A DNA stretch of 64,000 bases from Pseudoalteromonas luteoviolacea (GTDB lineage Bacteria; Pseudomonadota; Gammaproteobacteria; Enterobacterales; Alteromonadaceae). The translations under genes and the position numbers were made by a program. The notes below the pieces were generated by a model. The model searched no databases. It saw nothing but the letters and a program-made list of their open reading frames with translations, and was not told the DNA's origin. Position 1 is the first letter of the stretch. Each line of letters begins with the position of its first letter. The stretch spans positions 124,001 through 188,000 of the forward strand of contig NZ_JAGJEH010000001.1 of NCBI RefSeq assembly GCF_018100925.1, given 5' to 3'. Shown here piece by piece: positions 53,947 through 62,149 of this stretch.

Positions 53947-54954
53947 ATGTCTACCGAACAAACTAAGATGAAGGCCTTGGAGCTTCGCTCACATGGGCTC
54001 GACTTTGATTTAGTCATGAGTGAGCAGGCGATGCCAGAACCAAGTAGCAATGAGCTACTGGTAGCCATTGAATATGTGGCACTCAATCACTTAGATGCGA
54101 GAATGGCAAGAGATGGGTTTAGCCAATGGGACTATCCGCATATTTTGGGCCTTGATGCCGTTGGCACTGTGGTCCAAGCAGGCAAAGGGGTATTTCCTAA
54201 AGCGGGGGCGCGGGTTTTATTTAATGCCAATTTGGCCCAAAAAGGGATGCTAAAGGAATTTGCCGTAGTGCCAAACCACGCGGTGTCTGAATTGCCAACG
54301 GGTATCAGCCCTGAGGTAGCAGTTATCCTACCTAATGCTGGTATGGCTGCGCTACTTGCGATCGAAAAGTTAAAGCTTACAGAAGGCGACTCATTGGCAA
54401 TTAATAGCGCACAAGGGGCGGTGGCGCATTTTGCAATTCAGTATGCAAAGCAAAAAGGCGCACAAGTGTTTGCGTTTGCACAAAAGGAACATCACAAAAG
54501 GCTGCGTAAGCTCGGTGCAGATTTTGCCTTTGACTGTGAGTCAGAGAGCGTTTGTGATCAGATTAAACGTGAAATAGGTCCTGAAGGATTCGATTGTATT
54601 CTAAATACATCAGGTGGAGATTCTTTTATCGAAGACCTGAGACATTTGCGTTTTTGTGGTCGTATTGCCTGTTTAAATGGTTTTGGTCATATTCCAGAAG
54701 AGCTGCTGTTTGAGAAAGCGCCAAATATTGGGGTGGTGTCAATCGGCGGAGCTTGGCTGGCAAACAACTTATGTGCGCAACAGCACTTATGCTTTATGGG
54801 TCAAAAGCTACTAGCGGATGTGAAGTCAGGGCAGCTTAAAGTGCCTGACATAGAGCTCATAGAGTTTAGTGCTCAAGCCGTCAAAGATACTTTGTCGTGT
54901 TTGCTCACCTCCTCGTGTCAAAAGCGACCAGTGATAAAAATAGAACACGTATAA
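53947..54954 (+). CDS. Zinc-less MDR-type alcohol dehydrogenase/quinone oxidoreductase
   Basis: 335 residues from the ATG at 53947; an ATG at 53908 overlaps the previous stop but lies in a hairpin. A GroES-like domain (about 15-130; VALNHLDARMARDGFSQWDYPHILG, LDAVGTVVQAG) is followed by a Rossmann domain with a modified glycine loop INSAQGAVAHFAIQYAKQKGA, then DCILNTSGGDSF. The catalytic zinc cysteine/histidine set is not present, as in quinone oxidoreductases. It probably uses NADPH. Being last in the efflux operon, it may modify a substrate or a reactive quinone or enone that the pump exports. Confidence 0.85.
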   Translation: MSTEQTKMKALELRSHGLDFDLVMSEQAMPEPSSNELLVAIEYVALNHLDARMARDGFSQWDYPHILGLDAVGTVVQAGKGVFPKAGARVLFNANLAQKGMLKEFAVVPNHAVSELPTGISPEVAVILPNAGMAALLAIEKLKLTEGDSLAINSAQGAVAHFAIQYAKQKGAQVFAFAQKEHHKRLRKLGADFAFDCESESVCDQIKREIGPEGFDCILNTSGGDSFIEDLRHLRFCGRIACLNGFGHIPEELLFEKAPNIGVVSIGGAWLANNLCAQQHLCFMGQKLLADVKSGQLKVPDIELIEFSAQAVKDTLSCLLTSSCQKRPVIKIEHV

Positions 54955-54955
54955 T

Positions 54956-54985
54956 AAAAAGCCACAACCTAGGTTGTGGCTTTTT
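54956..54985. terminator. Bidirectional terminator
   Basis: AAAAAGCCACAACCT/AGGTTGTGGCTTTTT, a perfect 15-bp palindrome between the convergent oxidoreductase and PagL genes. It gives a T-run on both strands. Confidence 0.92.
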
Positions 54986-54988
54986 CGT

Positions 54989-55510
54989 TTAGAATTTTGC
55001 TGAATACGATAAAGATAAAAAGTCCAGCCCAGGGTTGGGGCTTTTAAACCCCGCGTTAGAATAATGAATGTACCGCATCGCAATATTGGCATCTCCTAAG
55101 TCATAGACAAAGCCAAGTCTGTCTTCAAATTGATAGTGAGTGCTGACGTTTTTGCCTGCAAATTGTGTATCTTCTAATAACGCTACACCAATGCCAAATT
55201 CAATAGATAAAGGCTTGTTGTAAACGGTAGCTATGGGGTATTGGATAACAGGGGAGACGGCCAATACAAAATTTTGATCATACTTACCGCTGTCGCCAAA
55301 CCGCCAAAAGTTCACGCTTGATTCAAAATACATATTAACGAGGTGCCAGCTCTCTGGTAGCCAGTCATTGGTATGATATTGATATGCAAGCTTAACACCT
55401 CGAACATCACCCTCACCATGAATGTAATGTATGCCATAACCGTGGGATGTACCGGCCATTGCCGAAGTCGACAAGGCTAAAGAAAAAAGAAGGCTAGGTA
55501 TGTGTTTCAT
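54989..55510 (-). CDS. pagL: Lipid A 3-O-deacylase (PagL-like)
   Basis: 173 residues from the ATG at 55510; an ATG at 55531 would lengthen the signal peptide. The signal peptide is about 1-19 (SAMA-GTS). A small outer-membrane beta-barrel ends with aromatic F. The PagL signature is HYSNAGFKSPNPGLD, with H149, S151, N152 and N159 matching P. aeruginosa H126, S128, N129 and N136 at identical spacing. The catalytic acid E140 is replaced by D163. PagL removes the 3-O acyl chain of lipid A, lowering endotoxicity and altering polymyxin resistance. Asp may preserve or weaken the triad. Confidence 0.85.
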   Translation of the reverse strand: MKHIPSLLFSLALSTSAMAGTSHGYGIHYIHGEGDVRGVKLAYQYHTNDWLPESWHLVNMYFESSVNFWRFGDSGKYDQNFVLAVSPVIQYPIATVYNKPLSIEFGIGVALLEDTQFAGKNVSTHYQFEDRLGFVYDLGDANIAMRYIHYSNAGFKSPNPGLDFLSLSYSAKF

Positions 55511-55748
55511 AGAGTACTTCTCGATAACCATTTTGATGTATTTTGCGCGTTCTTTTTGTGTCTAAATAGAAGTAAAAAAGCATCTAATTGGTGCGCTATT
55601 GGCATCATTTTGATAGTCGTTTGATTTTATTTGATATTTTCAATTTGTGCCGTTATGGCATCAATCATTTGAATTTTTGTTGACATATTTATCAGTAAAG
55701 GGGGTGTACAATTACCTTAATCGCACCTTAACGACGAAAGAGAAAATC

Positions 55749-56387
55749 ATGACTAACGACTGGTTAAAAGCACTTACTTTCATACTTGGACTGGCAATGA
55801 GTTTGAGCATATCAGCGCATAGCCAACAAAGTGTGGCGTCGCACGCGCAGCTTGATACTTTGGCCCGTGATTTGAGCTTACAGTTTATGGATGCGACACA
55901 ACAATTGGCTGCACTTCCTGACGTAGAGCGAGATCAAAGGGCGAAACAACTGGTTAACGCACAGCTCGTTCCTCATCTCGACTTAGAGTTTTCGTCCTTA
56001 AAGCTACTTGGCAAACATGTTAGGGGACTAGATAGGCAGCAAACTGCAGAGTTCACCAAATTGATAGAATCTCAGTTAGTAAACATGTATGCGCAGGTGC
56101 TTATTGATTATAAAGGGGCTGATGTTGCGTTAAAGACCTTGCAAACCAATCAGGGTCGCAAGTTTGCCGAAGCAGCAGTTGAAATAGAGAAAGCCAATAG
56201 CGAACGTTCGCAATTGATTTTCAAATTTAAGCAAGACCCACAAGGTCAATGGCGAGTTTATGATGTGGTTTCTCGACAGGTATCGCAGTTAAGTGTAAAA
56301 CGTCAAAGTTTAGTATTAAAAATCAGCAAAATTGGCTTTGAACAACTAAATCATGAGCTTAGACAGTCACAAAGAAATGAAATTTAG
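55749..56387 (+). CDS. MlaC/Ttg2D-like periplasmic phospholipid-binding protein
   Basis: 212 residues from the ATG at 55749; the longer open frame from 55647 adds unlikely residues. The signal peptide is about 1-23. The helical MlaC fold shows the conserved VNAQLVPHLDLEFSSLKLLGKHVRGLDRQQTAEFTKL segments, here cut to short pieces, and a C-terminal WRVYDVVSR..S-like sheet. MlaC shuttles phospholipids between outer and inner membrane, normally encoded in mlaFEDCB. Here the gene stands alone, so it is probably a paralogue. Confidence 0.8.
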   Translation: MTNDWLKALTFILGLAMSLSISAHSQQSVASHAQLDTLARDLSLQFMDATQQLAALPDVERDQRAKQLVNAQLVPHLDLEFSSLKLLGKHVRGLDRQQTAEFTKLIESQLVNMYAQVLIDYKGADVALKTLQTNQGRKFAEAAVEIEKANSERSQLIFKFKQDPQGQWRVYDVVSRQVSQLSVKRQSLVLKISKIGFEQLNHELRQSQRNEI

Positions 56388-57338
56388 TTGGTTGTTTTTA
56401 AAAGGATACTAAAAAACTTACACCAATTTAGTATTCAGTGTACGCGATAAATATTATGAAAACGTTCTTACAATCGCTTGATTTAAACACTGTCATATTA
56501 AGCTTAGGTCAAATAGCTCTAAACGGAATAAGTTTAGAAAAGTAGTACAAAAGCCATTTTTTATGCAAATGCAATGCTTTTTGCTTAGAGCTGGCTAAAG
56601 ATATACTCAAGTTTTTGCACCTTGGAATATAACCCTCTAGCTGGTTTCAAAATCAACCTACTGAGTACCACTTAATTGCGATTAGGTGGTGCTTTTTATC
56701 TCTACCTTTCACTCATTTTTTATTCCGTTACCAGTTTAGAATCAAACAAGTAAGGGAAGTTCGTATTTAGGTATTTGAAAATGTGTGGGATAGACCACGT
56801 AATACAACTTCAAGTCTGAACTGAAGGCGCAATTAAAACAATCTGATTGAGTTTACTAAGTGGGAGTTTTAGACCTTCAATAGGAGAGTTAAACAAAATA
56901 AAAAACGCTGAAACGCGTCAATCAGTAATGAAGTTAAAAAAATACTGATTATTTTACTTTTACAGCACAGCTGGATTCACAATTTGTTTAATAGGCCATA
57001 TACATGGTACAAAAAGAATTTAAAACTTCAATGTGCGAACTTCTCATAGTGCCATCTAGATTAATTTAATTGATAATTAAAAGGACTTCAGTTGGTGGGT
57101 AAGATCATAAGAAGTGATCTTGAGTTAGTGCCTTGATTATAAGCAACACACGGTATTCATGATTAGTTACTAGTAGTTCACGAAGAGGTTAAGTCTTCGT
57201 GGTTAATTTTTTTGTAAAATCAAATTGCTATATTTTAAATTTATATTAATTTGTTACTATGGTTTTTAAATATAAATTTTAAATTTTTAAATGTGCAGTT
57301 TCTTTGCAGGGAAATAAGTTGATTTATTGGAGGGACTT
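56388..57338. other. 950-bp gene-free AT-rich region with several hairpins
   Basis: No credible coding frame longer than about 30 codons was seen. It contains a terminator-like stem ACCACTTAAT-TGCG-ATTAGGTGGT followed by CTTTTT (56667-56697). It also has AATCAGTA/TACTGATT (about 56920-56950) followed by TTATTTTAC, and the strong terminator at 57179-57213. The last 150 bp are extremely AT-rich, as in promoters of the next gene. Confidence 0.5.
57179..57213 (+). terminator. Rho-independent terminator with no upstream gene
   Basis: CACGAAGA-GGTTAAG-TCTTCGTG, a perfect 8-bp stem followed by GTTAATTTTTTT. The nearest plus-strand gene ends 790 bases upstream and another terminator lies between, so this may end a non-coding transcript. 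Confidence 0.7.
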
Positions 57339-57662
57339 ATGAAAAAAATGCTTTGTTTGAGTTTGTTTATTTTACCATTCTATAGTGGTGCAGGAGAATT
57401 GGTTAGGGATGCTGTAATTACTGAGGTTGCTAGTTCTAGTGGCAATAAAGATGTTTTTTATGTGAAGCTTAGTGGAGGCACTGGCCCATGCGCTAATGGT
57501 TCGGTGGAGTTTCCTGCAAATAAGTCGCAGTCAGAGCAATCCTATAATCAAGCTTTTTCAATTGCATTAGCAGCGTCAATGAGTGGCAAAAAAGTTAGAA
57601 TACACAATTACTCCAACAACGAGTGTGGCGGAGCAAACTTTATTGGTGTTTTTACAAACTAA
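57339..57662 (+). CDS. Small secreted DUF5992-like protein
   Basis: 107 residues from the ATG at 57339, with GGAGGG 5 bases upstream. The signal peptide is about 1-18 (YSGAG). The mature part has DVFYVKLSGGTGPCANG, a serine/glutamine helix and SGKKVRIHNYSNNECGG, the pattern I associate with DUF5992. Two cysteines probably pair. The function is unknown. The gene stands alone with its own terminator. Confidence 0.7.
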   Translation: MKKMLCLSLFILPFYSGAGELVRDAVITEVASSSGNKDVFYVKLSGGTGPCANGSVEFPANKSQSEQSYNQAFSIALAASMSGKKVRIHNYSNNECGGANFIGVFTN

Positions 57663-57800
57663 TAAGTTGATTTAAAAGTAAAAGAGAAGGTGGTGACCGG
57701 GTAAGTTTTTACTTGATAGTGAAAATTACTTCAATCTGAAAATACGCCAACCTATTCAGTTTAAATCTGAAAAATGAATTCTGTAACCAAATTACCCTGT

Positions 57801-57836
57801 GGGAATTGAACATGATTTATATTCAATTCCCTTTAC
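57801..57836 (+). terminator. Hairpin after the DUF5992-like gene
   Basis: A perfect 10-bp stem GGGAATTGAA/TTCAATTCCC (57801-57810 with 57822-57831) followed by TTTACC, 140 bases past the stop. Confidence 0.5.
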
Positions 57837-57915
57837 CCCTCTATGACAACTTGATGTCAGGCCGTATCGGGTAAATGTGCTCGGGTTAGACTATTTTCAT
57901 ACTTTTCTTCTTTAT

Positions 57916-58089
57916 TCATACACGGCACACATACTTACTAGCTAAAATTTTCAATAGTTCCAAGTTAATATGCATACTTTCTTCACAATAATCCATAATT
58001 AAAGTTAATAAATCAAAATACTCGATGTAGCTAGTTACTGTTCTTTTATCTGTGTCTGCTGAACTAATTGGATCGACAAAATCTTTCAC
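57916..58089 (-). CDS. Short orphan open frame or gene remnant
   Basis: A 57-codon minus-strand frame opening at a GTG (58089) preceded by a weak AUAGG. The translation (VKDFVDPISSADTDKRT, then EYFDLLTLIMDYCEESMHINL and a CRV end) has coding-like composition and a helical look, but no known domain. It is probably the tail of a decayed gene, given the fragment immediately upstream. Confidence 0.3.
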   Translation of the reverse strand: MKDFVDPISSADTDKRTVTSYIEYFDLLTLIMDYCEESMHINLELLKILASKYVCRV

Positions 58090-58100
58090 CTATCATGCAT

Positions 58101-58295
58101 TTACTCCACTACCGTTAATTTTAATCTCGTTTCAATAAACTTTATTGCGCACCAAATAATCTTGAACGCTTTTCCCAGACTGAGCAAACCAGCTTGCCCA
58201 ACAAGTGCCATGACAGCAACTCTTGTCGCAAATAACAAGGTTCTACTCTTCACTTTTTGATAGCGCCTACAGGTACGGGCTGGTTACGAGATGAA
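58101..58295 (-). pseudogene. Open remnant of unknown origin (possible repeated element)
   Basis: A minus-strand frame without a start is open for over 55 codons and includes TCRRYQKVKSRTLLFATR, VAVMALVGQAGLLSLG and KAFKIIWCAIKFIETRLKL. It ends with TAA at 58101-58103. Its base composition is more GC-rich than the surrounding AT-rich DNA, and other frames of the same strand are also partly open, so it could be a non-coding repeat rather than a gene. Confidence 0.3.
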
Positions 58296-58420
58296 TTTAA
58301 TTGCCAATATTGAAATAAAAAAGTAAAATTGGCATGGTTTTAGGCACGCTAAAATATGTCGACTAGTAAGGTTTTTGGCCGCTGTCGCGCATATTCAGCC
58401 GCTTGTGGGGAGTAATACAT

Positions 58421-59041
58421 ATGGCTCGAAAAATAGACTTTTCTACCTACTCTCTTAATGATTTGTATCTGTCTGCTCAGGCAATTGATCGCGATAAGTA
58501 CCCTGAAAGGGCAAAGGAAATCGATAGGTTGATTGCTGAAATAGAAGAGTCTAACCCATATGCACACATGAAAAAAATCTCATCTTGCACATATCACAAC
58601 AATGCTATATACATCATGATTATGTTTGTGTTTTTTGTCTTAATTCCAGCTGTTTTTACATCAGGATTCTTATTTAATGGATCAATGAGCCTCATATTTG
58701 CGCCAATTTTCACAATAGTTTATGGGTTTACCTTATTTAAATTTTGTCGTTTGGACGTGCCTGATACTGTGTATGATGATGGAGATGCTTTATTGTTCAT
58801 AAACAATAATAAACAGCGACGGGTAGAACTAAAAGAGATAGTCAAAGTAAGGCATGAAATGTGGCATAGGTATTTAATACGGCTTGAAGTACGTGCCGAA
58901 GGAGCATCAAAAACGGAGTGCCTATTTATGTCAGATACGAATCCTAAGCTTTTTTCTGTAAACCCTTTAGTTTGTGAACTAAATAAAAGAGCAAATGCAG
59001 CTAGACGCGCTAAACAATCAGAATGTAAGAGGCAACGCTGA
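58421..59041 (+). CDS. Membrane protein with two transmembrane helices and a PH-like C-terminal domain
   Basis: 206 residues from the ATG at 58421 with GGGGAG 8 bases upstream; the open frame extends to a TTG at 58403 without support. A polar helical N-terminus (about 1-55, DRDKYPERAKEIDRLIAEIE) is followed by two membrane helices (about 67-87 and 93-113) and a beta-rich cytoplasmic tail (YDDGDALLFINNNKQRRVELKEIVKV) reminiscent of bacterial PH-like domains. The function is unknown. Confidence 0.75.
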   Translation: MARKIDFSTYSLNDLYLSAQAIDRDKYPERAKEIDRLIAEIEESNPYAHMKKISSCTYHNNAIYIMIMFVFFVLIPAVFTSGFLFNGSMSLIFAPIFTIVYGFTLFKFCRLDVPDTVYDDGDALLFINNNKQRRVELKEIVKVRHEMWHRYLIRLEVRAEGASKTECLFMSDTNPKLFSVNPLVCELNKRANAARRAKQSECKRQR

Positions 59042-59487
59042 TTTTTATCGTTCTTCAGCATGCTCCCTATACAGTTGGCTTATTGATTTAACCTGGCGTA
59101 CAAGCATTTATTCTTTACATACTCAGAGGTTATGACTTCACATTCAGCTTGCTAGGGAGCATGCGATAATTTCGAGTCAACACAATATTTGTAGAAATTC
59201 ACAGTATATGGCTCTATCCATTGACAGATGATAAGCCGACAGCTGTGCGAGGGATTAAGCATGCACCGAGAATAGCCAAAAGGAGATGCAGCTTGGTTTC
59301 GAACCAACGTAAATTACGCTGTTAGCGGTTATTGGGGCGTTAAATATTCAAATTAAAGCTGTTAAGGTACTAAAATTATTAAATAAATTTAATTTTATTG
59401 GCAGCAGATGTTGGTTTTGAATAAATGAAAACTCCGGAAATTCACGCTAGTGTACAATTATGAACTTGGAAACATTGGAGTAAAAAT
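59042..59487. other. 445-bp gap without a gene
   Basis: No credible frame was seen. It contains a short palindrome TTGGTTTCGAACCAA near 59293 and, 40 bases on, GCGGTTATTGGGGCGTTAAAT, which looks like the 3' end of an integron attC site but has no partner 5' half nearby. The last 100 bases before the NUDIX gene are AT-rich and should hold its promoter. Confidence 0.35.
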
Positions 59488-59943
59488 TTGAAAACAAGAC
59501 AATGCTCAAGGTTAATGATAGTGAATGGTCAAGATGAATTACTGTTGTTTCAATACAAGGATGAACATAAAAGCGAACCATTTTGGGCCACAGCTGGTGG
59601 AGAATTGAAAGAAGGTGAATCCTATTTAGACGCAGCCAAAAGAGAGCTGTATGAAGAGACCGGCTTAACCAATGAGATCGGCGAGCTACTTATGGAGCGT
59701 GAAGATATTTTTGCCGTTGCGCGATCTACCCCAGCAAAATGGCAAGAAAAGTACTATTTGGTAGGGTGTGCGTCTAACTGTAAGGTGTTTGCAGCCCAGT
59801 GGACTGAAGAAGAAAAGTCTACAATCCAAAAATGGAAATGGTGGTCGCGGAAAGAAATGGACCAGGCGGGTATGGATTCATTCAAGCCTGACTGTTTACC
59901 GGCGTTATTTGATAAAATATTAAACAGCAAATCAAATGTATAA
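59488..59943 (+). CDS. NUDIX hydrolase
   Basis: 151 residues starting at TTG 59488, supported by GGAG 7 bases upstream. The Nudix box is intact at about residues 36-58: GGELKEGESYLDAAKRELYE followed by ETGL, giving the G-x5-E-x7-RE-x2-EE-x-G pattern that binds the catalytic metal. An aromatic-rich C-terminus (WKWWSRKEM) is as in many small housecleaning or nucleotide-sugar pyrophosphatases. Substrate unknown; a solitary gene in the accessory region. Confidence 0.92.
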   Translation: MKTRQCSRLMIVNGQDELLLFQYKDEHKSEPFWATAGGELKEGESYLDAAKRELYEETGLTNEIGELLMEREDIFAVARSTPAKWQEKYYLVGCASNCKVFAAQWTEEEKSTIQKWKWWSRKEMDQAGMDSFKPDCLPALFDKILNSKSNV

Positions 59944-60479
59944 CAAACTGTTTAATAATGTAAAGTTCAGAAGGCTGGTTATACGCTTCACTTCATTTTA
60001 ATGCTTGGCATTATATAAATGCAGGAGGCCGTTGATTGGACCTTTTCGGAATGTATTATTTCACCAACGTAGCGCCACGGATGAGTGAACGGTGGATAAA
60101 GCCTATGTTAGGCTGAACAGTCCTCGCTGTTTTTAGATTGATAAGTGACTTTACAATTCACTTGTTTGAGCCAGAACCAGCCTTTTTTATCATTTTGTCG
60201 AATCTAGGTACTCCACTATCCAATTTCAGAATTGATGAGGGTAATACACGTATCTGGGGATTTCTCCGAATCGTACCTAATGTGCTTAATATAATATTTC
60301 AAATAGAGGAGTAGCCACTTGGTTAATAACTGTTTTAACAATGTTTTTTTGGTTTGAGCAGAAAAACAATGTACTAATGGAAAGCTGATAAAGGTTGTAC
60401 TCATTTGTTCTGTTATTTTATACGGTTTGCATAAAACGCCATAATTACTCGTAATCTCGGCATCATGGGGAGAAATAAA
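59944..60479. other. 535-bp gap, no convincing gene; contains a small terminator
   Basis: AGCCTATGTTAGGCT (about 60100-60114) is followed by AACAG-TCCTCG-CTGTTTTT (about 60117-60135), a probable terminator for the NUDIX gene. A 62-codon minus-strand frame (60216-60404) lacks a ribosome-binding site and motifs and was not accepted. Confidence 0.4.
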
Positions 60480-60974
60480 ATGAGTAAACTACTTACGAAA
60501 GAACACAAATTACTATTCGTATTGAGTATGTCAGTGTTGCTTGCAATTTTTATTGTTAAGTGGGCAAATGAAGATAACCTAGTTTATAGACCACTAATTC
60601 AAGATATGCGTTTGGTTGATTCGGTTAAAATTGCAGATGTCTTAGATCAGGAACGCATTTACTATTATACCGATGTTAAAAACCATATGCTTTATGTCAA
60701 TCAAGAACAGTCAGAGCTAGCTCGAGTCTCACTGGCTAAAATTGGTTATGTCATTGAATATCCGGAAATCACTAAACATACTGATCTGAATAAAGCTTAT
60801 GATGCATTTATCAAGCAAAAAAAATTAGAAGAAGAAGCTGTTAAAATATGGCAAAGCGCATGGTTCTTTAAACTAGTTAAGTTGGTTATTGGGGGACTCG
60901 TAATTATTGCTCTAATTCTTGCGATTGTCCGTCCTGCTCTTGCATCAATTATCTATGACGAAGATGAAAAGTAG
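60480..60974 (+). CDS. Small FliF/YscJ-like membrane protein
   Basis: 164 residues from the ATG at 60480; GGGGAG at 60467-60472 is its ribosome-binding site, so the ATG at 60465 is not used. An N-terminal membrane helix (about 11-28) is followed by a soluble domain (about 35-95) with the ring-building-motif rhythm of FliF/SctJ: YRPLIQDMRLVDSVKIADVL, then YVNQEQSELARVSLAKIGY. A charged helix and a second membrane helix (about 132-155) end in IVRPAL, like the FliF C-terminal anchor. Full FliF is over 500 residues, so this is a minimal version or a derivative. No flagellar or secretion genes are near. Confidence 0.6.
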   Translation: MSKLLTKEHKLLFVLSMSVLLAIFIVKWANEDNLVYRPLIQDMRLVDSVKIADVLDQERIYYYTDVKNHMLYVNQEQSELARVSLAKIGYVIEYPEITKHTDLNKAYDAFIKQKKLEEEAVKIWQSAWFFKLVKLVIGGLVIIALILAIVRPALASIIYDEDEK

Positions 60975-60976
60975 TT

Positions 60977-61008
60977 GTAACCAAGGGACGTAAAACAGTT
61001 GGTTACAG
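60977..61008 (+). other. Hairpin after the FliF-like gene
   Basis: GTAACCAA at 60977-60984 pairs perfectly with TTGGTTAC at about 61000-61007. No T-run follows, so termination is doubtful. Confidence 0.4.
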
Positions 61009-61083
61009 CTTCTTATTTGCTAATTTTAGCAATGTTCGATACGCCCTATATAAACCGTAATATATTTATTGAGGTGTGATCTT

Positions 61084-61506
61084 TTGGTCCAGTATAAAAA
61101 TAATCAATTAGCCTGCGGTGTGATTGTTCTAGGTGTGGTAATTTCCATTTTATTGTCGCCATTCGATAAATATTTCTTTGGAAATTTTACCTTTTTTTGG
61201 GGGCCGCAAGCGATAGTTTTAGTTGTATTGGCATCGGCTAAAATGAAAACTGAGCTTATTGCTGGGGCCTCACTAATAATGCTCATTTATTTATGTGTAT
61301 TTTATTTCTTGGCAAAAAATTCGGAGCCGATGATTTGGTTATTTTATATCTTCTCTTGCCCTGGAATTTTAGTTGGCGCATTTGCGATTGGTTTTATTAC
61401 ACAAGATGAGACTGCTTCCTCGACTTTCCGACTTTTCGCTTATGGCTTTGGCTCTTCATTTATAGGGCTATTACTAAATGTCGCAGTGATTTATTTTGTG
61501 TCCTAA
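61084..61506 (+). CDS. Small polytopic membrane protein, unknown function
   Basis: 140 residues from the TTG at 61084, chosen because GAGGTG sits 7 bases upstream; the open frame extends to 61069. Four hydrophobic helices are visible (about 10-28, 38-54, 60-80, 87-107, with a fifth near the C-terminus at 118-138), joined by short loops. There are no conserved motifs that I recognise. It is 110 bp downstream of the FliF-like gene and co-oriented. Confidence 0.65.
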   Translation: MVQYKNNQLACGVIVLGVVISILLSPFDKYFFGNFTFFWGPQAIVLVVLASAKMKTELIAGASLIMLIYLCVFYFLAKNSEPMIWLFYIFSCPGILVGAFAIGFITQDETASSTFRLFAYGFGSSFIGLLLNVAVIYFVS

Positions 61507-61839
61507 TTACTTAGGCATTTTTGACCAGCGTGTAAAGTATTGTTGGTATGATACTACTTTAAAAATGGTTAAAGCATTATTGGCGTTAATGGTTTCACTT
61601 TGGCGATAGGAATAACGAATCTGGGCGCTGTTATGCGAGCATTGTGGGCGAGCATATAGAGCGCTCATATCCGATTGGTTATTTGTTCTTTCTGCGATAC
61701 ACGATATAGTGACTTTACAAGGAGGGTGGTGTAGAACTGAGGGGGAGCTTGTTAAAATGAGAGAGCTTTTTGCTTCGCTCAACTCCTGCATACTGCTCCT
61801 TTAGTAGATTGATAGCGCTTTATAAAGACGGAGAGAATT
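61507..61839. other. 330-bp gap, nothing recognised
   Basis: A 94-codon minus-strand frame (61507-61791) has no ribosome-binding site and a serine-rich, low-quality composition, and was not accepted. GGAGGG near 61721 is not followed by a start at useful spacing. Confidence 0.3.
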
Positions 61840-62037
61840 ATGGCAATGTTTAGTATTTGCTGTCCACTTGATGATTGTCACTTTGAGCAAAAAGACTTAC
61901 CTCCGATAAACAATCATCTCACCTCGTTAAGTTTAGTTCATCGACGTAAGAAAAAGCTTGAATATGTTGATTCTGACCTATTTCGAATCTTTAAAATTCC
62001 GAAAGAATTCGAAAAGCTAATGTACGCATATGTGTAA
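61840..62037 (+). CDS. Small Cys-containing hypothetical protein
   Basis: 65 residues with a good ribosome-binding site (CGGAGAG, 5 bases). The N-terminus MFSICCPLDDCHFEQK carries three cysteines and a histidine and might bind a metal. The middle is basic (HRRKKKLEY) and the C-terminus is FRIFKIPKEFEKLMYAYV. No family is recognised. It lies 112 bp upstream of the barstar-like gene on the same strand. Confidence 0.55.
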   Translation: MAMFSICCPLDDCHFEQKDLPPINNHLTSLSLVHRRKKKLEYVDSDLFRIFKIPKEFEKLMYAYV

Positions 62038-62149
62038 TAAAATCAAATTATAAGGCACAAAGCAGCTGTCTCGATTTTTACACACAATAGCAAAAGTATC
62101 GGCCAATACTGATTGCCTTTCTTACCAAGTATCGATTGTTAGGAATAAG

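Noticed and set aside
56456..56545. 29-codon plus-strand frame after the MlaC-like gene
   Set aside because: No ribosome-binding site and no hydrophobic or other feature supporting a microprotein.
58258..58295. Plus-strand APTGTGW-like fragment suggestive of an abhydrolase motif
   Set aside because: Too short, closed by stops, and it lies over the unexplained minus-strand remnant.
59290..59347. attC-like integron recombination site (GCGGTTATTGGGGCGTTAAAT)
   Set aside because: The 3' end resembles attC and a matching ATTTAAC core occurs at 59086-59092, but the two are about 260 bp apart, the arms do not pair beyond the core, and neighbouring genes lack similar sites.
60216..60404. 62-codon minus-strand frame
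   Set aside because: No convincing ribosome-binding site or motif; composition as expected for AT-rich DNA.
61507..61791. 94-codon minus-strand frame
   Set aside because: No start signal; serine-rich low-quality translation in a probable intergenic region.
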